From contig JAXMCQ010000016.1 of NCBI GenBank assembly GCA_046349315.1, positions 85,337 through 149,336 of the forward strand: DNA of 64,000 nucleotides, written 5' to 3'. Below, one piece after another: positions 48,166-58,881 of the stretch; within the stretch, counting starts at the first letter, position 1; every line of letters begins with the position of its first letter. Source of the DNA: JAEUMG01 sp046349315 (GTDB lineage Bacteria > Pseudomonadota > Alphaproteobacteria > Rhizobiales > Aestuariivirgaceae). A program made the position numbers and the translations under genes. A model generated the notes under the pieces. That model was given only the letters and a program-made list of their open reading frames with translations. It had not been told where the DNA came from and did no database searches.

Positions 48166-49263
48166 TTAAGACGCAAGAACAGTTCGGTAAAACGCCACGA
48201 TTTCGGCGCACATCTTTTCTGCCGCAAAACGTTCGTGAAGTCCGGCTGCCGGCGCGCGAGCGAGCTTGGGCTGATCGAGGCGATCAGCAATTGCCGCGGC
48301 AAGTGCTGCCGGATCGCGCGGAGGCACCATATCCGAGGCGGGCAGCACCTCCGGAATGCCGCCGACATGGCTGGCGACGACAGGGAGACCAGCGGCAGCC
48401 GCTTCCAGAAGTACATAAGGAAACGATTCGGCGTGGGACGGCATGACAAAAAGCCGGCCATGGGCGAAAGCCTGGCGAGCCGGTAGGGCGCCTGTGAACC
48501 GCACGACATCGCCGAGATTCAGTGCGCTCGTGCGCGCTTCGAATTCCGCGCGGTCGGGTCCCTCGCCGGTGACTGTCAGCGTCACCTTGCGAGTCTTGTT
48601 GAGCAGTGCCGTCGCTTCAAGCAGGTCCGCAACACCCTTCAGATGCCGCAGCTCGCCGATGAAAATGAGATCGCTCGCATCGGGAACTGGCGGGATCGGC
48701 GTGAACTCGTCGGGCCACAAGCCATTGTGGACGACACGCCACGGAACCTGGCCAAGCCCGACCTTCCGAGCGAAGGCGCGCTTCTCATAATCGCACACAA
48801 AGAGGAACCCGCCAGTCAGCCTTCGCAACAGGCGCTCAGTTACGAGAAAGACAGCGCCTTGCGGCTGGCGCCACTCATAATGGAGGCTGCCGCCATGCGG
48901 CGTATAGAGGCCTTTGACACCCAGGCGCTTGCCGGCAAGGCGGGCATAGAGGCCGCCTTTGGCCCCATGGCCGTGCAGAATGTTAGGACGCAGACCGCCT
49001 GAGACACGCGCGAGTTCCATGGCGGCGGTTACATCGCCTGGGCCAGGCAGTCTCGCCATGCGAGTACGGCCAACGCCGAGGCTGCAACGTGGCGCGAGTT
49101 CCGCCAAGGCTGCGTCGGCGCGATCACCACCGGTAAGGCTGTCGCAAATGACGCCGACCTCGTGGCCCATATCGCTCTGCCCGCGCACGAGATCGCGCAC
49201 ATGGCGAAACAGGCCGCCGGTCGGCGCTCTGAGAATATGAAGGATGCGAAGACCCGCCGGCAT
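48166..49263 (-). CDS. Glycosyltransferase family 4 protein
   Basis: A 365-residue GT-B glycosyltransferase. The N-lobe starts with LRILHILRAPTGGLFRHVRDL and the C-lobe has the nucleotide-sugar site DLIFIGELRHLKGVADLLEA and the E-x7-E type motif PSHAESFPYVLLEAAAAGLPVVASHVGGIPEVL (cited as landmark). It probably adds one sugar to the lipid-linked repeat unit in the cytoplasm. It sits between the export lipoprotein gene and the WcaJ-like gene, all on the minus strand. Donor and acceptor sugars are unknown. Confidence 0.9.
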   Translation of the reverse strand: MPAGLRILHILRAPTGGLFRHVRDLVRGQSDMGHEVGVICDSLTGGDRADAALAELAPRCSLGVGRTRMARLPGPGDVTAAMELARVSGGLRPNILHGHGAKGGLYARLAGKRLGVKGLYTPHGGSLHYEWRQPQGAVFLVTERLLRRLTGGFLFVCDYEKRAFARKVGLGQVPWRVVHNGLWPDEFTPIPPVPDASDLIFIGELRHLKGVADLLEATALLNKTRKVTLTVTGEGPDRAEFEARTSALNLGDVVRFTGALPARQAFAHGRLFVMPSHAESFPYVLLEAAAAGLPVVASHVGGIPEVLPASDMVPPRDPAALAAAIADRLDQPKLARAPAAGLHERFAAEKMCAEIVAFYRTVLAS

Positions 49264-49274
49264 AGAGGCGGGTG

Positions 49275-49970
49275 CTAGAACCAGCGTTCGCGGACGAACA
49301 CTACGTCGCCGGGATAGACCTGGGTCGTCACCGGCACCTTAAATGTCTGCGTGCCTTCGACGTTGCGGCGCGTAATGAGCACGTCGCCCTGGTTTCCGCG
49401 CGGGCTGTAGCCGCCGGCAAGTGCAACCGCATTCTGAACCGTCATATTGGCCTGATAGGGATAGCTCCCGGCCGTGTTTACTTCGCCGAGGATGAAGAAG
49501 GGCCGCGAGGTCGTGACTTGAACCGAAACGCTGGGATTGCGCAGATAGCCGCCGCGCAGCCGCGCCGCCAGAAGCTTCTCGGTTTCCGGCGCACTCAAGC
49601 CCGCGACATGAACCGTCTGGATATAGGGCATCGAGATGTTGCCGGCGCCATCGACGAGATAGTCGTTAGTGAGATCCTGTTCGCCGGCGACGCGGATTGT
49701 GAGGCGATCTCCGGCCCCAAGCCTGTAGCCGGTCTCATACTCATAGGCCGCGGCCGTGCCCTTGGCGCCGAAGGGCGGCTGGATGCCATGCTTGTTGCTA
49801 TCCGGAAGCTGCGACGTGCTCGACACTGCGGCCGGGCCTTGGGCAAGCATGCCATCGGCCATGATGCCGGTACCGCCCGATGCGGATGTGGGCGGGTTGA
49901 TTTCCCATGCATTGCTGCAGGCGGACAGCGAGATCGCCAGGAAGATCACTGCAACGTTACGCCAGGCCAT
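49275..49970 (-). CDS. Polysaccharide export outer-membrane lipoprotein (Wza-like)
   Basis: A 231-residue lipoprotein of the polysaccharide biosynthesis/export family. The signal peptide ends in a lipobox near SLSACSN, the Poly_export domain shows YRLGAGDRLTIRVAGEQDL, and one SLBB-like region follows (SYPYQANMTVQNAVALAGGY, landmark). It forms or joins the outer-membrane channel for the polymer. GGGAG stands 8 bases before ATG 49970, which is why I prefer it to TTG 49985. It is divergent from the Wzc-like gene and shorter than E. coli Wza. Confidence 0.9.
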   Translation of the reverse strand: MAWRNVAVIFLAISLSACSNAWEINPPTSASGGTGIMADGMLAQGPAAVSSTSQLPDSNKHGIQPPFGAKGTAAAYEYETGYRLGAGDRLTIRVAGEQDLTNDYLVDGAGNISMPYIQTVHVAGLSAPETEKLLAARLRGGYLRNPSVSVQVTTSRPFFILGEVNTAGSYPYQANMTVQNAVALAGGYSPRGNQGDVLITRRNVEGTQTFKVPVTTQVYPGDVVFVRERWF

Positions 49971-50140
49971 CGGGCCAACTCCCAAACCGTCGTCCTTGAA
50001 AGAACGCGTTTGAAGTTAGGCACTTATGGTTAGCATTCGCTTAATCGGGCGTGCGCGCAGCGTTCACCCGTTAAGGGTTTCCTTACCATGATCGCCGCAA
50101 TGTGCTTGCCATGCCCGCGCAAGGTTAGTCGGCTTTCTGG

Positions 50141-52447
50141 ATGATGCAGTATTCCCGCGAGATGGCTCCCGCTCAGCCAGCGTCTATTGCGCTGACCGAC
50201 GTGCTGCGCGGCATCTGGAGCCGTCGCAAGATGATCGCGGCGCTGACGATCATCGCGACCGTTCTTGCCATCGCTTATGTGTCCACGCAGAAGCCGCGCT
50301 ACACAACGCAGGCGCTGGTTCTGGTCGATAGCCTGGAAACACCCTTCGACAGAACCCAGCCGGATGCGACGGCGCCGAAGCCGGCGATGGATGAGCGCGA
50401 TGTGCTGAGCCAGGTCTCGGTCATCGAATCGCGCGACCTCGGCGATCGGGTCGTCAGGACTCTCAAGCTTCAGGAAAATCCGGAATTTGACGCGCTCGCA
50501 TCGAGCGGGCTGGGGATTATTTCGCGCCTGCGCATTGCGCTCGGATTTGGTGAAGACCCGCGCAACAAGACGCCGGAGCAGCGGGCGCTGGCACGTTACG
50601 ACAGCATGCTCAGTGTCTATCAGATCCCGCTATCGAAGGTCATTGCGATCCAGTATTCCGCCAACGACCCGAAGATCGCGGCGGAAGTCGCCAACACGCT
50701 GGCCGAAACCTATGTAACATCGACCCGCGAAGCGCAGTCGGAGCCGACCAATCGGGCACGTGAGTGGCTGGCCCAGCAAATCGATGAATTGCGCAAAAAG
50801 GTGGCGGAATCGGAATCCGCAGCGGAAGAGTTTCGCGCCAAGGCCGGGTTGCTGAAAGGCGCGGAAACCACCTTGAGCGCGCAGGAGCTGAGCGAGCTCA
50901 ACAGCCAGATCGTACTTGCGGAATCGGCCCGCTCTGAAGCCGAGGCCAAGGCCCGGCAGATCAGGGCGATGCTGGCAAGCGACGGCGTCGTGGACGGTTC
51001 GGGCGAAGTCTTGAACTCGGCCTTGATCCAGCGCCTGCGTGAACAGCAGGTCGTGCTGAACCGCAACCTTGCCGAACTCTCCGTGCGCTATTTACCGAAC
51101 CATCCCCGGATCATCGCGGCGCGTAGTGAGCTTGCAAGCCTCGACCGGCAAATTCGTGTTGAAGCCTTGAAGGTCGTGCGTGGCCTCGAAGATCAGGCCA
51201 AGGTCGCGGCGTCCCGCGAAGCCGAATTGCGTGCCAGCCTCAATGCCGCCAAGGCGAGGGCCTCTGAAACCAATCTCGATGACGTCAAACTGCGCGCGCT
51301 CGAGCGTGAAGCTGCAGCCAACCGCAGCCTGCTGGAGACATTCCTCAATCGCTACATGGATGCAAGCGCGCGACAGGACGTGATTGCGCAGCCTGGAACA
51401 GCGCGCATCATCGAGCGCGCGCCATTGCCGACATCGCCGTCATTCCCGAAGACCGGGCCGACCGTGCTGCTCGCCATGCTGGCAGGACTTGGACTGGGTC
51501 TTGGCCTGGCATTCGTCGCGGAGGTGATGAATGCCGCCGCCCGCGTCGCGCTAGGACCGAGCCTTCCCGCTCCCCCGCCGCCGGTGCTGATCGAGGCGAG
51601 CCCTGTGCGAGCGACGGTCGCCGAGCCGCCACGGCGGCCTGAGATGCCGCCAGCTATAAACGAAGTGGAGCCATCGCATGGCGGCCTGGTAGCCGAAGTT
51701 CCCAAGGGTAGCGTTCCGCAGACCCTGGGGTCGGCATCGCCAACGGATATCCTGCCGGCACTTTGCAGCCTGCCGTTTTCGCGCGATCTCACCGCGGCCG
51801 TCGCGCACGGCTATGAGGTGATTGGCAAGCCGACGCAAAGCTACGCCAAGGCGACGACCAAACTCGGCTCCTGGGCCGCGAGTGTGCGCCAGACGCTCGG
51901 CGTGAAGCGGATCGCGGTCGCGGCACTCGCAACCGGCACGGCATTCGACACGACGGCTGCCAGTGCCGCGCTCGCCAGAAGCCTGGTCCAGCAAGGCACG
52001 AAGACCATCATCCTCGACATCGCGGGGTCGGGCGATACCTTCGCGCATGTCTTCGGATTGCAGCCTCGCCCCGGTCTCACCGAACTGTTGTCCGGCAGTG
52101 CCGATTTCAATGCCGTGATCGCCCGCGACATGGCATCAGACCTGAACGTGATATCAGCGGGCCGTGATGCCGCGGGTCTTGCCGATTTGCTAAGGGGCAG
52201 CCGCTTTGCGCAAGCGCTCAATGCGCTCGAGACGGTCTATGACCAGGTATTGCTCGACTGCGGCGAGGTGACACTGGCCATGTCGCCCGCCATCCATGCT
52301 GCCCAAGCCATCCTCTTGCTCGCGCCCAGCAGCGCAGCAGCGGATGCTGGACGCAAATTGCAGGAGCTGCGCGGCGAAGGAATTCTGGCCGCGCAATATG
52401 TCCGGCTAACCGAACGCGACGAGATTCAAGCCCACCAGGCAGCCTAG
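50141..52447 (+). CDS. Wzc/GumC-like polysaccharide chain-length protein with degenerate kinase domain
   Basis: A 768-residue inner-membrane co-polymerase. Order: membrane helix (about 36-52), Wzz domain with long coiled coils (about 55-430, WLAQQIDELRKKVAESESAA), second membrane helix (about 445-470), a Pro-rich linker, then a BY-kinase-like domain (about 580-768). The kinase domain seems inactive: the Walker A position reads ALATGTAFDTTAAS without the Lys-Ser/Thr, Walker A' reads IILDIAGSGDT, and no tyrosine cluster ends the protein. It is divergent from the export lipoprotein gene. It likely sets chain length or links polymerase to export. Confidence 0.87.
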   Translation: MMQYSREMAPAQPASIALTDVLRGIWSRRKMIAALTIIATVLAIAYVSTQKPRYTTQALVLVDSLETPFDRTQPDATAPKPAMDERDVLSQVSVIESRDLGDRVVRTLKLQENPEFDALASSGLGIISRLRIALGFGEDPRNKTPEQRALARYDSMLSVYQIPLSKVIAIQYSANDPKIAAEVANTLAETYVTSTREAQSEPTNRAREWLAQQIDELRKKVAESESAAEEFRAKAGLLKGAETTLSAQELSELNSQIVLAESARSEAEAKARQIRAMLASDGVVDGSGEVLNSALIQRLREQQVVLNRNLAELSVRYLPNHPRIIAARSELASLDRQIRVEALKVVRGLEDQAKVAASREAELRASLNAAKARASETNLDDVKLRALEREAAANRSLLETFLNRYMDASARQDVIAQPGTARIIERAPLPTSPSFPKTGPTVLLAMLAGLGLGLGLAFVAEVMNAAARVALGPSLPAPPPPVLIEASPVRATVAEPPRRPEMPPAINEVEPSHGGLVAEVPKGSVPQTLGSASPTDILPALCSLPFSRDLTAAVAHGYEVIGKPTQSYAKATTKLGSWAASVRQTLGVKRIAVAALATGTAFDTTAASAALARSLVQQGTKTIILDIAGSGDTFAHVFGLQPRPGLTELLSGSADFNAVIARDMASDLNVISAGRDAAGLADLLRGSRFAQALNALETVYDQVLLDCGEVTLAMSPAIHAAQAILLLAPSSAAADAGRKLQELRGEGILAAQYVRLTERDEIQAHQAA

Positions 52448-53674
52448 TGGCGCATCGGAAATCGCGCGACTTCTGCAGATGGCAAGGGTGCGGCGCAGAT
52501 GCTGCGCCAATTCCCAAAGCCGCGGCGAACGCTTGACAGTGCGCTTGGCGACCAGGCGCGTCATTGCCAGGGCCGCCCATAGGTAGCCGAGTGGCGAGAG
52601 GCCCCGAATGCAGGCGTGAAGCGGGATCACCACATCCGCCCATTGGCTCTTGTAGGACGCATCGCCGGAAGCGAGATCGAGCACCGCTAGACGCGCCTCG
52701 CAGCAAGCCGCGATCAGGCGTCGCAATGCGGCATCGCCCGGCGAGAGGTGAGGAGCGAAATCTGAATCGAGCGAGGAGATGAGGCCCCAATAGGCGTTGC
52801 CATGTCGTCCGCCGAGTTTCACGGCCACCACGCGATGATCGACATTCAGATGATAGGCGAGGAGGGCGGGGCCGTCGTGATGTTGGGCGTCGGCGAGCTT
52901 GTGAATGAAGCGGCGGTCGCGCGCGTCGAAGACACCGTGGATGCCGCGTTGAGACAGGCGTTGCTGCTGCTGACGGAACATTTCGTCGATGCGATCGTGA
53001 TTTTGCGAACGCGTCGCCGGCAATGCGAACTTCAGCTCACCGAGCGCTTCAAGCTTGTTGTCGCGCTTGCGATTGCTGCGCCGCGTCGCCGACGAGCGCT
53101 TGCGCTCATAAAGCCGCGTGTAATCGGGTTCGAGCCGGATCTGATAGCCGCGATTGGCGGCTTCGCAGGAGAACCAGTCGCTCAAGGGATGAGGGAAACC
53201 ATGCAGGCTTTCGGGCATCTCTCCGAGATTCAAGGCATCGACGCGACCCGCACAGCGGGCGATCTCCCATCCACGTCCTGAGAACCATGATCGCGCGCGC
53301 GGCAGGAATTCTCGATCATAAAGTCCGTAACCATAGGTTGTCTGCGGCGTTGCGATCCATTCGAGGATGCTCAGCCCGTGGCTGCGTCGCAAAGCGAGGG
53401 GTAGGAGAAAGCGCATTGCACCGGCGCGATCGCGACCAACGATGATGCAGAGATTGATCGGCTTGTCGCTCGTTTCAAACCAGGCGGAACACCAGGCGTT
53501 GGTCTGGTAGAACGTTCCCGCCGCCTTGATTTCGAATTCCCGCCATTCCTGCGCGATGTCCTCGATCCTGCGATACCTCTCCACGGCCAGAAGCGGTGCA
53601 TGATGATCAACGACCGCAAAGTCGCGGGGCAGGGCACGAGAATTGCTCTGACGGATGCGCTCGGGGCCGCTCAT
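52406..53674 (-). CDS. GNAT/FemAB-like acyltransferase (BioF2/CelD family)
   Basis: A 422-residue cytoplasmic protein of the GNAT-fold acetyltransferase family often found in exopolysaccharide loci (annotated as cellulose biosynthesis CelD-like). Marks are AGTFYQTNAWCSAWFE, LLPLALRR, the basic stretch SSATRRSNRKRDNKLEALGEL, and VVAVKLGGRHGNAYWGLISSLDS. It may decorate a sugar or lipid precursor with an acyl group. Its 3' end overlaps the convergent Wzc-like gene by 42 bases. It is divergent from the polysaccharide deacetylase. Confidence 0.82.
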   Translation of the reverse strand: MSGPERIRQSNSRALPRDFAVVDHHAPLLAVERYRRIEDIAQEWREFEIKAAGTFYQTNAWCSAWFETSDKPINLCIIVGRDRAGAMRFLLPLALRRSHGLSILEWIATPQTTYGYGLYDREFLPRARSWFSGRGWEIARCAGRVDALNLGEMPESLHGFPHPLSDWFSCEAANRGYQIRLEPDYTRLYERKRSSATRRSNRKRDNKLEALGELKFALPATRSQNHDRIDEMFRQQQQRLSQRGIHGVFDARDRRFIHKLADAQHHDGPALLAYHLNVDHRVVAVKLGGRHGNAYWGLISSLDSDFAPHLSPGDAALRRLIAACCEARLAVLDLASGDASYKSQWADVVIPLHACIRGLSPLGYLWAALAMTRLVAKRTVKRSPRLWELAQHLRRTLAICRSRAISDAPLGCLVGLNLVAFG

Positions 53675-53792
53675 GCGAGCAACCTCGGACTAAAAGGCGC
53701 GCCGCAGGCGAGCATAAAACCATCGTCAAGGAATGTTTGATAGCCTCTCATGCGCGTTAACCCCCACTTTCTCAAACTGTCAGGCAAATCCG

Positions 53793-54851
53793 ATGGCCAA
53801 AACGTCGATCCTCCGGACGAGTCTTGATCTCCTGTTCTATTCTGGAGCATCGCAGGCACTGCGCCGTGTGTGCGGAGGGATGGGTGCAATCTTTATGCTG
53901 CACCACATTCGCCCTGGCGGCGGTCTGCAGAACGGCTTTGCGCCCAACGCCGGCCTCGAACTGACGCCGGAATTCCTGGATACTGTCATCGATCACGCCA
54001 AGTCGCGCGGCTACGAGCTACTGTCCCTTGAAGCCGCTGTCCGTCGCCTGGAGGCGGGGGCCGATACAGGGGCACCCTTCGCCGCGTTTACCATCGATGA
54101 CGGCTATCGCGACAACCTCGTCCACGCCTGGCCGGTGTTCCGGCGGCATCAATGTCCGTTTACGATTTTCGTTGCACCCGCAATCACCGATGGGACCTGC
54201 GAATTATGGTGGCGCGGACTCGAAGCGGTGATTGCCGGCGAGACGCGGGTACGGGCTCGGATCGGCGAGGAAGATATCGAGCTTGACGCCTTCACTGATG
54301 CGCAGAAGCAAGCGGCTTTCGAGCGGCTTTATTGGCCGGTGCGCTCCATGGAAGAGCATGCGCAGCGCGATTGGATCCGCAATTTCTGCCGGGCACGTGG
54401 TGTCAACCTCGAGGCAATCTGCCGCGCCGAGGCAATGACCTGGACGGAACTGCGCAGGATTGCTGCCGATCCGCTTTGCACCATTGGTGCGCACACCGTG
54501 AACCACTATGCGGTTGCCAAATTGACGGCTGAGGAGGTCCGCGCCGAGGTCGTCGCCTCGCGCGATCGCATTCAGCAGGAACTCAATATCCTCCCGAAAT
54601 TCTTTGCCTATCCCTATGGCGACGAAATGTCGGCGGGTCCCCGTGATTTCGATATCGTGCGCGATGCAGGCTTCGAGGCCGCTGTCACTACTCGCAAGGG
54701 GCTGATCTTCCCGGCGCACAAGGACCACCTCATGTCGCTGCCACGGGTCTCGCTCAATGGCGGCTTCCAGAAGCTGCGCTACCTCGATGTGCTGATGTCG
54801 GGGACGGCCTTCATGCTCTGGAACGGCATGAAGCGGGTAAAGGCTGCCTAG
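53793..54851 (+). CDS. Polysaccharide deacetylase family protein
   Basis: A 352-residue NodB-fold carbohydrate esterase. The catalytic Asp-Asp pair is in FTIDDGYRDN and the metal-binding His pair in IGAHTVNHYAVA; ILPKFFAYPYGDE is a third family motif. No clear signal peptide is seen, so it may act in the cytoplasm or at the inner face of the membrane. ATG 53793 (MAKTSILRTS) was chosen over a TTG/GTG 60 bases upstream that adds unrelated residues. It probably modifies the polymer made by this locus. Its stop overlaps the convergent DUF2842 gene by 4 bases. Confidence 0.9.
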   Translation: MAKTSILRTSLDLLFYSGASQALRRVCGGMGAIFMLHHIRPGGGLQNGFAPNAGLELTPEFLDTVIDHAKSRGYELLSLEAAVRRLEAGADTGAPFAAFTIDDGYRDNLVHAWPVFRRHQCPFTIFVAPAITDGTCELWWRGLEAVIAGETRVRARIGEEDIELDAFTDAQKQAAFERLYWPVRSMEEHAQRDWIRNFCRARGVNLEAICRAEAMTWTELRRIAADPLCTIGAHTVNHYAVAKLTAEEVRAEVVASRDRIQQELNILPKFFAYPYGDEMSAGPRDFDIVRDAGFEAAVTTRKGLIFPAHKDHLMSLPRVSLNGGFQKLRYLDVLMSGTAFMLWNGMKRVKAA

Positions 54852-55063
54852 TCAGCCGCCCGGTCGGGTCGCGCCATCCAGCGAATGATCCACATGACCA
54901 CCGGCACCCAGGCGATCCCGGCCAGAAGATAGAAACCGATTTCGACTGGCGCTGAGTGCCCGACCACAAGATCGCCCCCGATCGCCATGGCGACAAGGCT
55001 GTAAACGATCATAAAGCCGACGGTCGCGAAGACGCCGATGAGTTTGCGCTGACGCTGCTTCAT
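54848..55063 (-). CDS. DUF2842 small membrane protein
   Basis: A 71-residue protein with two membrane helices and conserved features of DUF2842: RKLIGVFATVGFMIVYSLVAMAI, GFYLLAGIAWVPVVMWIIRWM (landmarks) and the tail ARPDR. The family is small, alphaproteobacterial and uncharacterised. It is divergent from ctaA with a 97-base gap that holds a GC-rich inverted repeat over the ctaA start region. Confidence 0.85.
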   Translation of the reverse strand: MKQRQRKLIGVFATVGFMIVYSLVAMAIGGDLVVGHSAPVEIGFYLLAGIAWVPVVMWIIRWMARPDRAAD

Positions 55064-56157
55064 CAGCGCTGGGTAAGGCGGTGTGGGCCGTAGCGCAACC
55101 CGAAAGGGCTGCGGCGCTTGGGCGCTTGCCTGGGGCAGGGGGTGGCCCTATCCCGCCCCCATGCATTCTGGGCACGACACCGAGGCCGGCCGCGCTGCAC
55201 TCCGCATCTGGCTCTTTTCCCTCGCCTTTCTCATTTTCTGCATGGTGATCGTCGGCGGCGCTGTGCGCCTGACGGATTCAGGCCTCTCGATTACCGAATG
55301 GCAGCCTTTGCTGGGCGCTATCCCGCCGCTCACAGAAGCTGACTGGGCCATAGCCTTCGAGAAATACCGCCAGATCCCGGAATATGCGCTCGTCAACAAC
55401 GGGATGAGCCTTGATGATTTCAAGTTCATCTATTGGTGGGAATGGAGCCACCGTTTGCTCGGCCGATTGATTGGTGCTGCCTTCCTCCTCCCGTTTTTGT
55501 TTTTCTGGATCAAGGGCTATCTGACCAGGGCACTTGCTATGCGGCTGGCGGTGATCTTCGTCCTTGGCGGCCTCCAGGGTGCCCTGGGCTGGTATATGGT
55601 CGCTTCCGGTTTGAGCGAGCGCGTCGATGTCAGCCAGTACCGCCTCGCGGCACACCTCGTCCTCGCCACTATCATCTTTGGCGCGATCATCTGGGTGGCA
55701 TTGGGGCTTGGCAAGAAGCGCCGTCCAATCGGCGATATACGCCCGTGGTTCGCAATGGCGCTGGTCGGGCTGGTCATCGCCCAAGTTGGCATGGGCGGCT
55801 TTGTCGCCGGCATCGATGCCGGCATGGGCTACAATACCTGGCCGCTCATGGACGGCCGCCTTATCCCAAATGGCCTATGGGTCATGAGTCCGGCCTGGCG
55901 CAATATTTTCGAGAATGCGCTCACCGTGCAGTTCTTCCATAGGCTGATTGCCTATGTCATCGCTCTGTGCGTGCTGATCTATGCCTGGCGCCAGCGCAGT
56001 TCCCCCGCGCTGGTGCTCCTTGCCATCGTCTTTTTGCAGATCACTTTCGGCATCCTGACCCTGTTGCACCAGGTTCCGCTAAGCTTGGCTCTCATTCATC
56101 AGGGCGGTGCGTTGATCCTCCTCGCAACCGCCCTGTGGAATCTTCATTCCCGGCTTG

Positions 56158-57435
<1,278 letters not shown>

Positions 57436-57533
57436 GGATGATCTCCCTAATCCTGAGCGGATGCCGTATCTGCTAGCCGAGTATGGATGGCGGGACAATC
57501 GCCCTTGCGCGATCAGTTTTCTAAGCTGACGGC

Positions 57534-58064
57534 TTAGTCTTTTTGCGCGATTCCGAGGCTCTGCACCCGGCCGCTTTCATGCAGCTTCTGCCGGCGCGAG
57601 GAGAGGATGCCGGAATTTCCCCCGACCCATGCCCACTCTCCCGAGAGCTTGCCATACTCCATCTTGGGGCAGCGGTTCATGACGACCTTGACGCCCTGGG
57701 CCTCGGCAAGGGCGGCCGCCTCGTCATTCCGGACGCCAATCTGCATCCAGATGACCTTAGGCAAAGGGTTCATGCGCAAAGCCTGGCGCGTAACATCGAG
57801 GGCGGCATCCGAGTGGCGAAAGATATCGACCATGTCGACGGGGCCCGGGATGTCGAGGAGGGACTTGTAGACCTGCTCGCCCAGGATCGCGCCGCCGGCG
57901 AGACCGGGATTGACCGGAATGACCCGGTAGCCCTTGTCGATCAGGTACTTCATCACGAAATGCGAAGGCCGCACATCATTGGCCGATGCACCGACCATGG
58001 CGATGATCTTCACCGTATTCAGGATGTCGCGGATATAGGTTGACGGATAGCTATCGTGGTCCAT
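57534..58064 (-). CDS. CoA-binding domain protein
   Basis: A 176-residue Rossmann-fold protein of the YccU/CoA_binding_2 family: VKIIAMVGASANDVRPSHFVMKYL, GYRVIPVNPGLAG, VDMVDIFRHSDAALDV and the C-terminal MNRCPKMEY with its conserved Cys. Function is unknown beyond CoA or nucleotide binding. It lies directly upstream of the metY homologue, an association often seen in Alphaproteobacteria, and 22 bases downstream of the enoyl-CoA hydratase gene on the same strand. Confidence 0.88.
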   Translation of the reverse strand: MDHDSYPSTYIRDILNTVKIIAMVGASANDVRPSHFVMKYLIDKGYRVIPVNPGLAGGAILGEQVYKSLLDIPGPVDMVDIFRHSDAALDVTRQALRMNPLPKVIWMQIGVRNDEAAALAEAQGVKVVMNRCPKMEYGKLSGEWAWVGGNSGILSSRRQKLHESGRVQSLGIAQKD

Positions 58065-58086
58065 GAAACTCTGCCGACGCCGGCGC

Positions 58087-58881
58087 CTAGCGGTCTTTCC
58101 ACTGCGGCCGGCGTTTGTCGATGAAGGCGCCTATACCCTCCTCGGCATCATGCGCAAGCAGGTTCTCGGTCATGACAGCGGAGGCAAACGCATAGGCATC
58201 TTCCAGGCCCATCCCGCGCTGCTGCTGGAAGGCCTGCTTTCCGGTCTTGACCGTCAAGGTCGACTTGCTGGCGATCTGCTTTGCAAGATCACTGACGGCG
58301 CCCGCGAGTTCATTGGGCGAGACCACGCGATTGACAAGCCCGAAGCGCCAGGCTTCCGCCGCTGATACGGGTACGCCTGTGAGCAACATCTCCATGGCGT
58401 GCTTGGGCGCGACATTCCTCGATAAGGCGACCATCGGCGTCGTGCAGAAGATCCCGATATCGACGCCGGGAGTGCAAAACCGCGCCGCATCGGAGGCAAT
58501 GGCAAGATCGCAGCTCGCAACCAGCTGGCAGCCGGCGGCGCTGGCGATGCCTTGGACCTCCGCGATGACCGGGCGAGGATGACCGGATATCTTCAGCATC
58601 AATGCCGAGCAGCGCTCCATGAGGCGGCCGAAATAGCCGCGGCCACGGTCCCCATCCGAGCGGTGCGCCGTGATCTCTTTCAGATTGTGACCAGAACAGA
58701 ATGCCGGACCGGTTGCGGCGATCACGATAACGCGGACAGCCATATCCGTCTCGGCGGCATCGAGCGCCCTTTCGAGCGCCTCCATCATCGATTCGGACAA
58801 GGAATTGCGGCTCGCCGGGTCGTTGAGTGTCAAACGCAGGACGCCGTCGCGGAATTCAGATAGCAGGATGGGGGGCGTCAT
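58087..58881 (-). CDS. Enoyl-CoA hydratase/isomerase family protein
   Basis: A 264-residue crotonase-fold protein. The oxyanion-hole motifs are GPAFCSGHNLKEI and VQGIASAAGCQLVASCDLAIA; Ala-Ala replaces the Gly-Gly-Gly found in many hydratases, and no catalytic Glu pair is obvious, so the exact reaction is open. Relatives are mammalian ECHDC3-like. It overlaps the upstream exported-protein gene by 4 bases and runs with the CoA-binding protein gene downstream. Confidence 0.86.
   Translation of the reverse strand: MTPPILLSEFRDGVLRLTLNDPASRNSLSESMMEALERALDAAETDMAVRVIVIAATGPAFCSGHNLKEITAHRSDGDRGRGYFGRLMERCSALMLKISGHPRPVIAEVQGIASAAGCQLVASCDLAIASDAARFCTPGVDIGIFCTTPMVALSRNVAPKHAMEMLLTGVPVSAAEAWRFGLVNRVVSPNELAGAVSDLAKQIASKSTLTVKTGKQAFQQQRGMGLEDAYAFASAVMTENLLAHDAEEGIGAFIDKRRPQWKDR

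Noticed and set aside
50080..50096. Second CtrA-like site TTAAGGGTTTCCTTAC upstream of the Wzc-like gene
   Set aside because: The spacing between the TTAA and the second half is 8 and the second half is TTAC, so it does not meet the consensus.
57436..57533. SAM-II riboswitch in front of the metY homologue
   Set aside because: Expected from alphaproteobacterial sulfur genes, but the gap contains none of the conserved SAM-II segments I know.
57521..57544. Hairpin CTAAGC-TGACG-GCTTAG followed by TCTTTTT on the plus strand
   Set aside because: No plus-strand gene ends nearby (ctaA ends at 56189), and on the minus strand the T-run is missing. The stem contains the stop codon of the CoA-binding gene.
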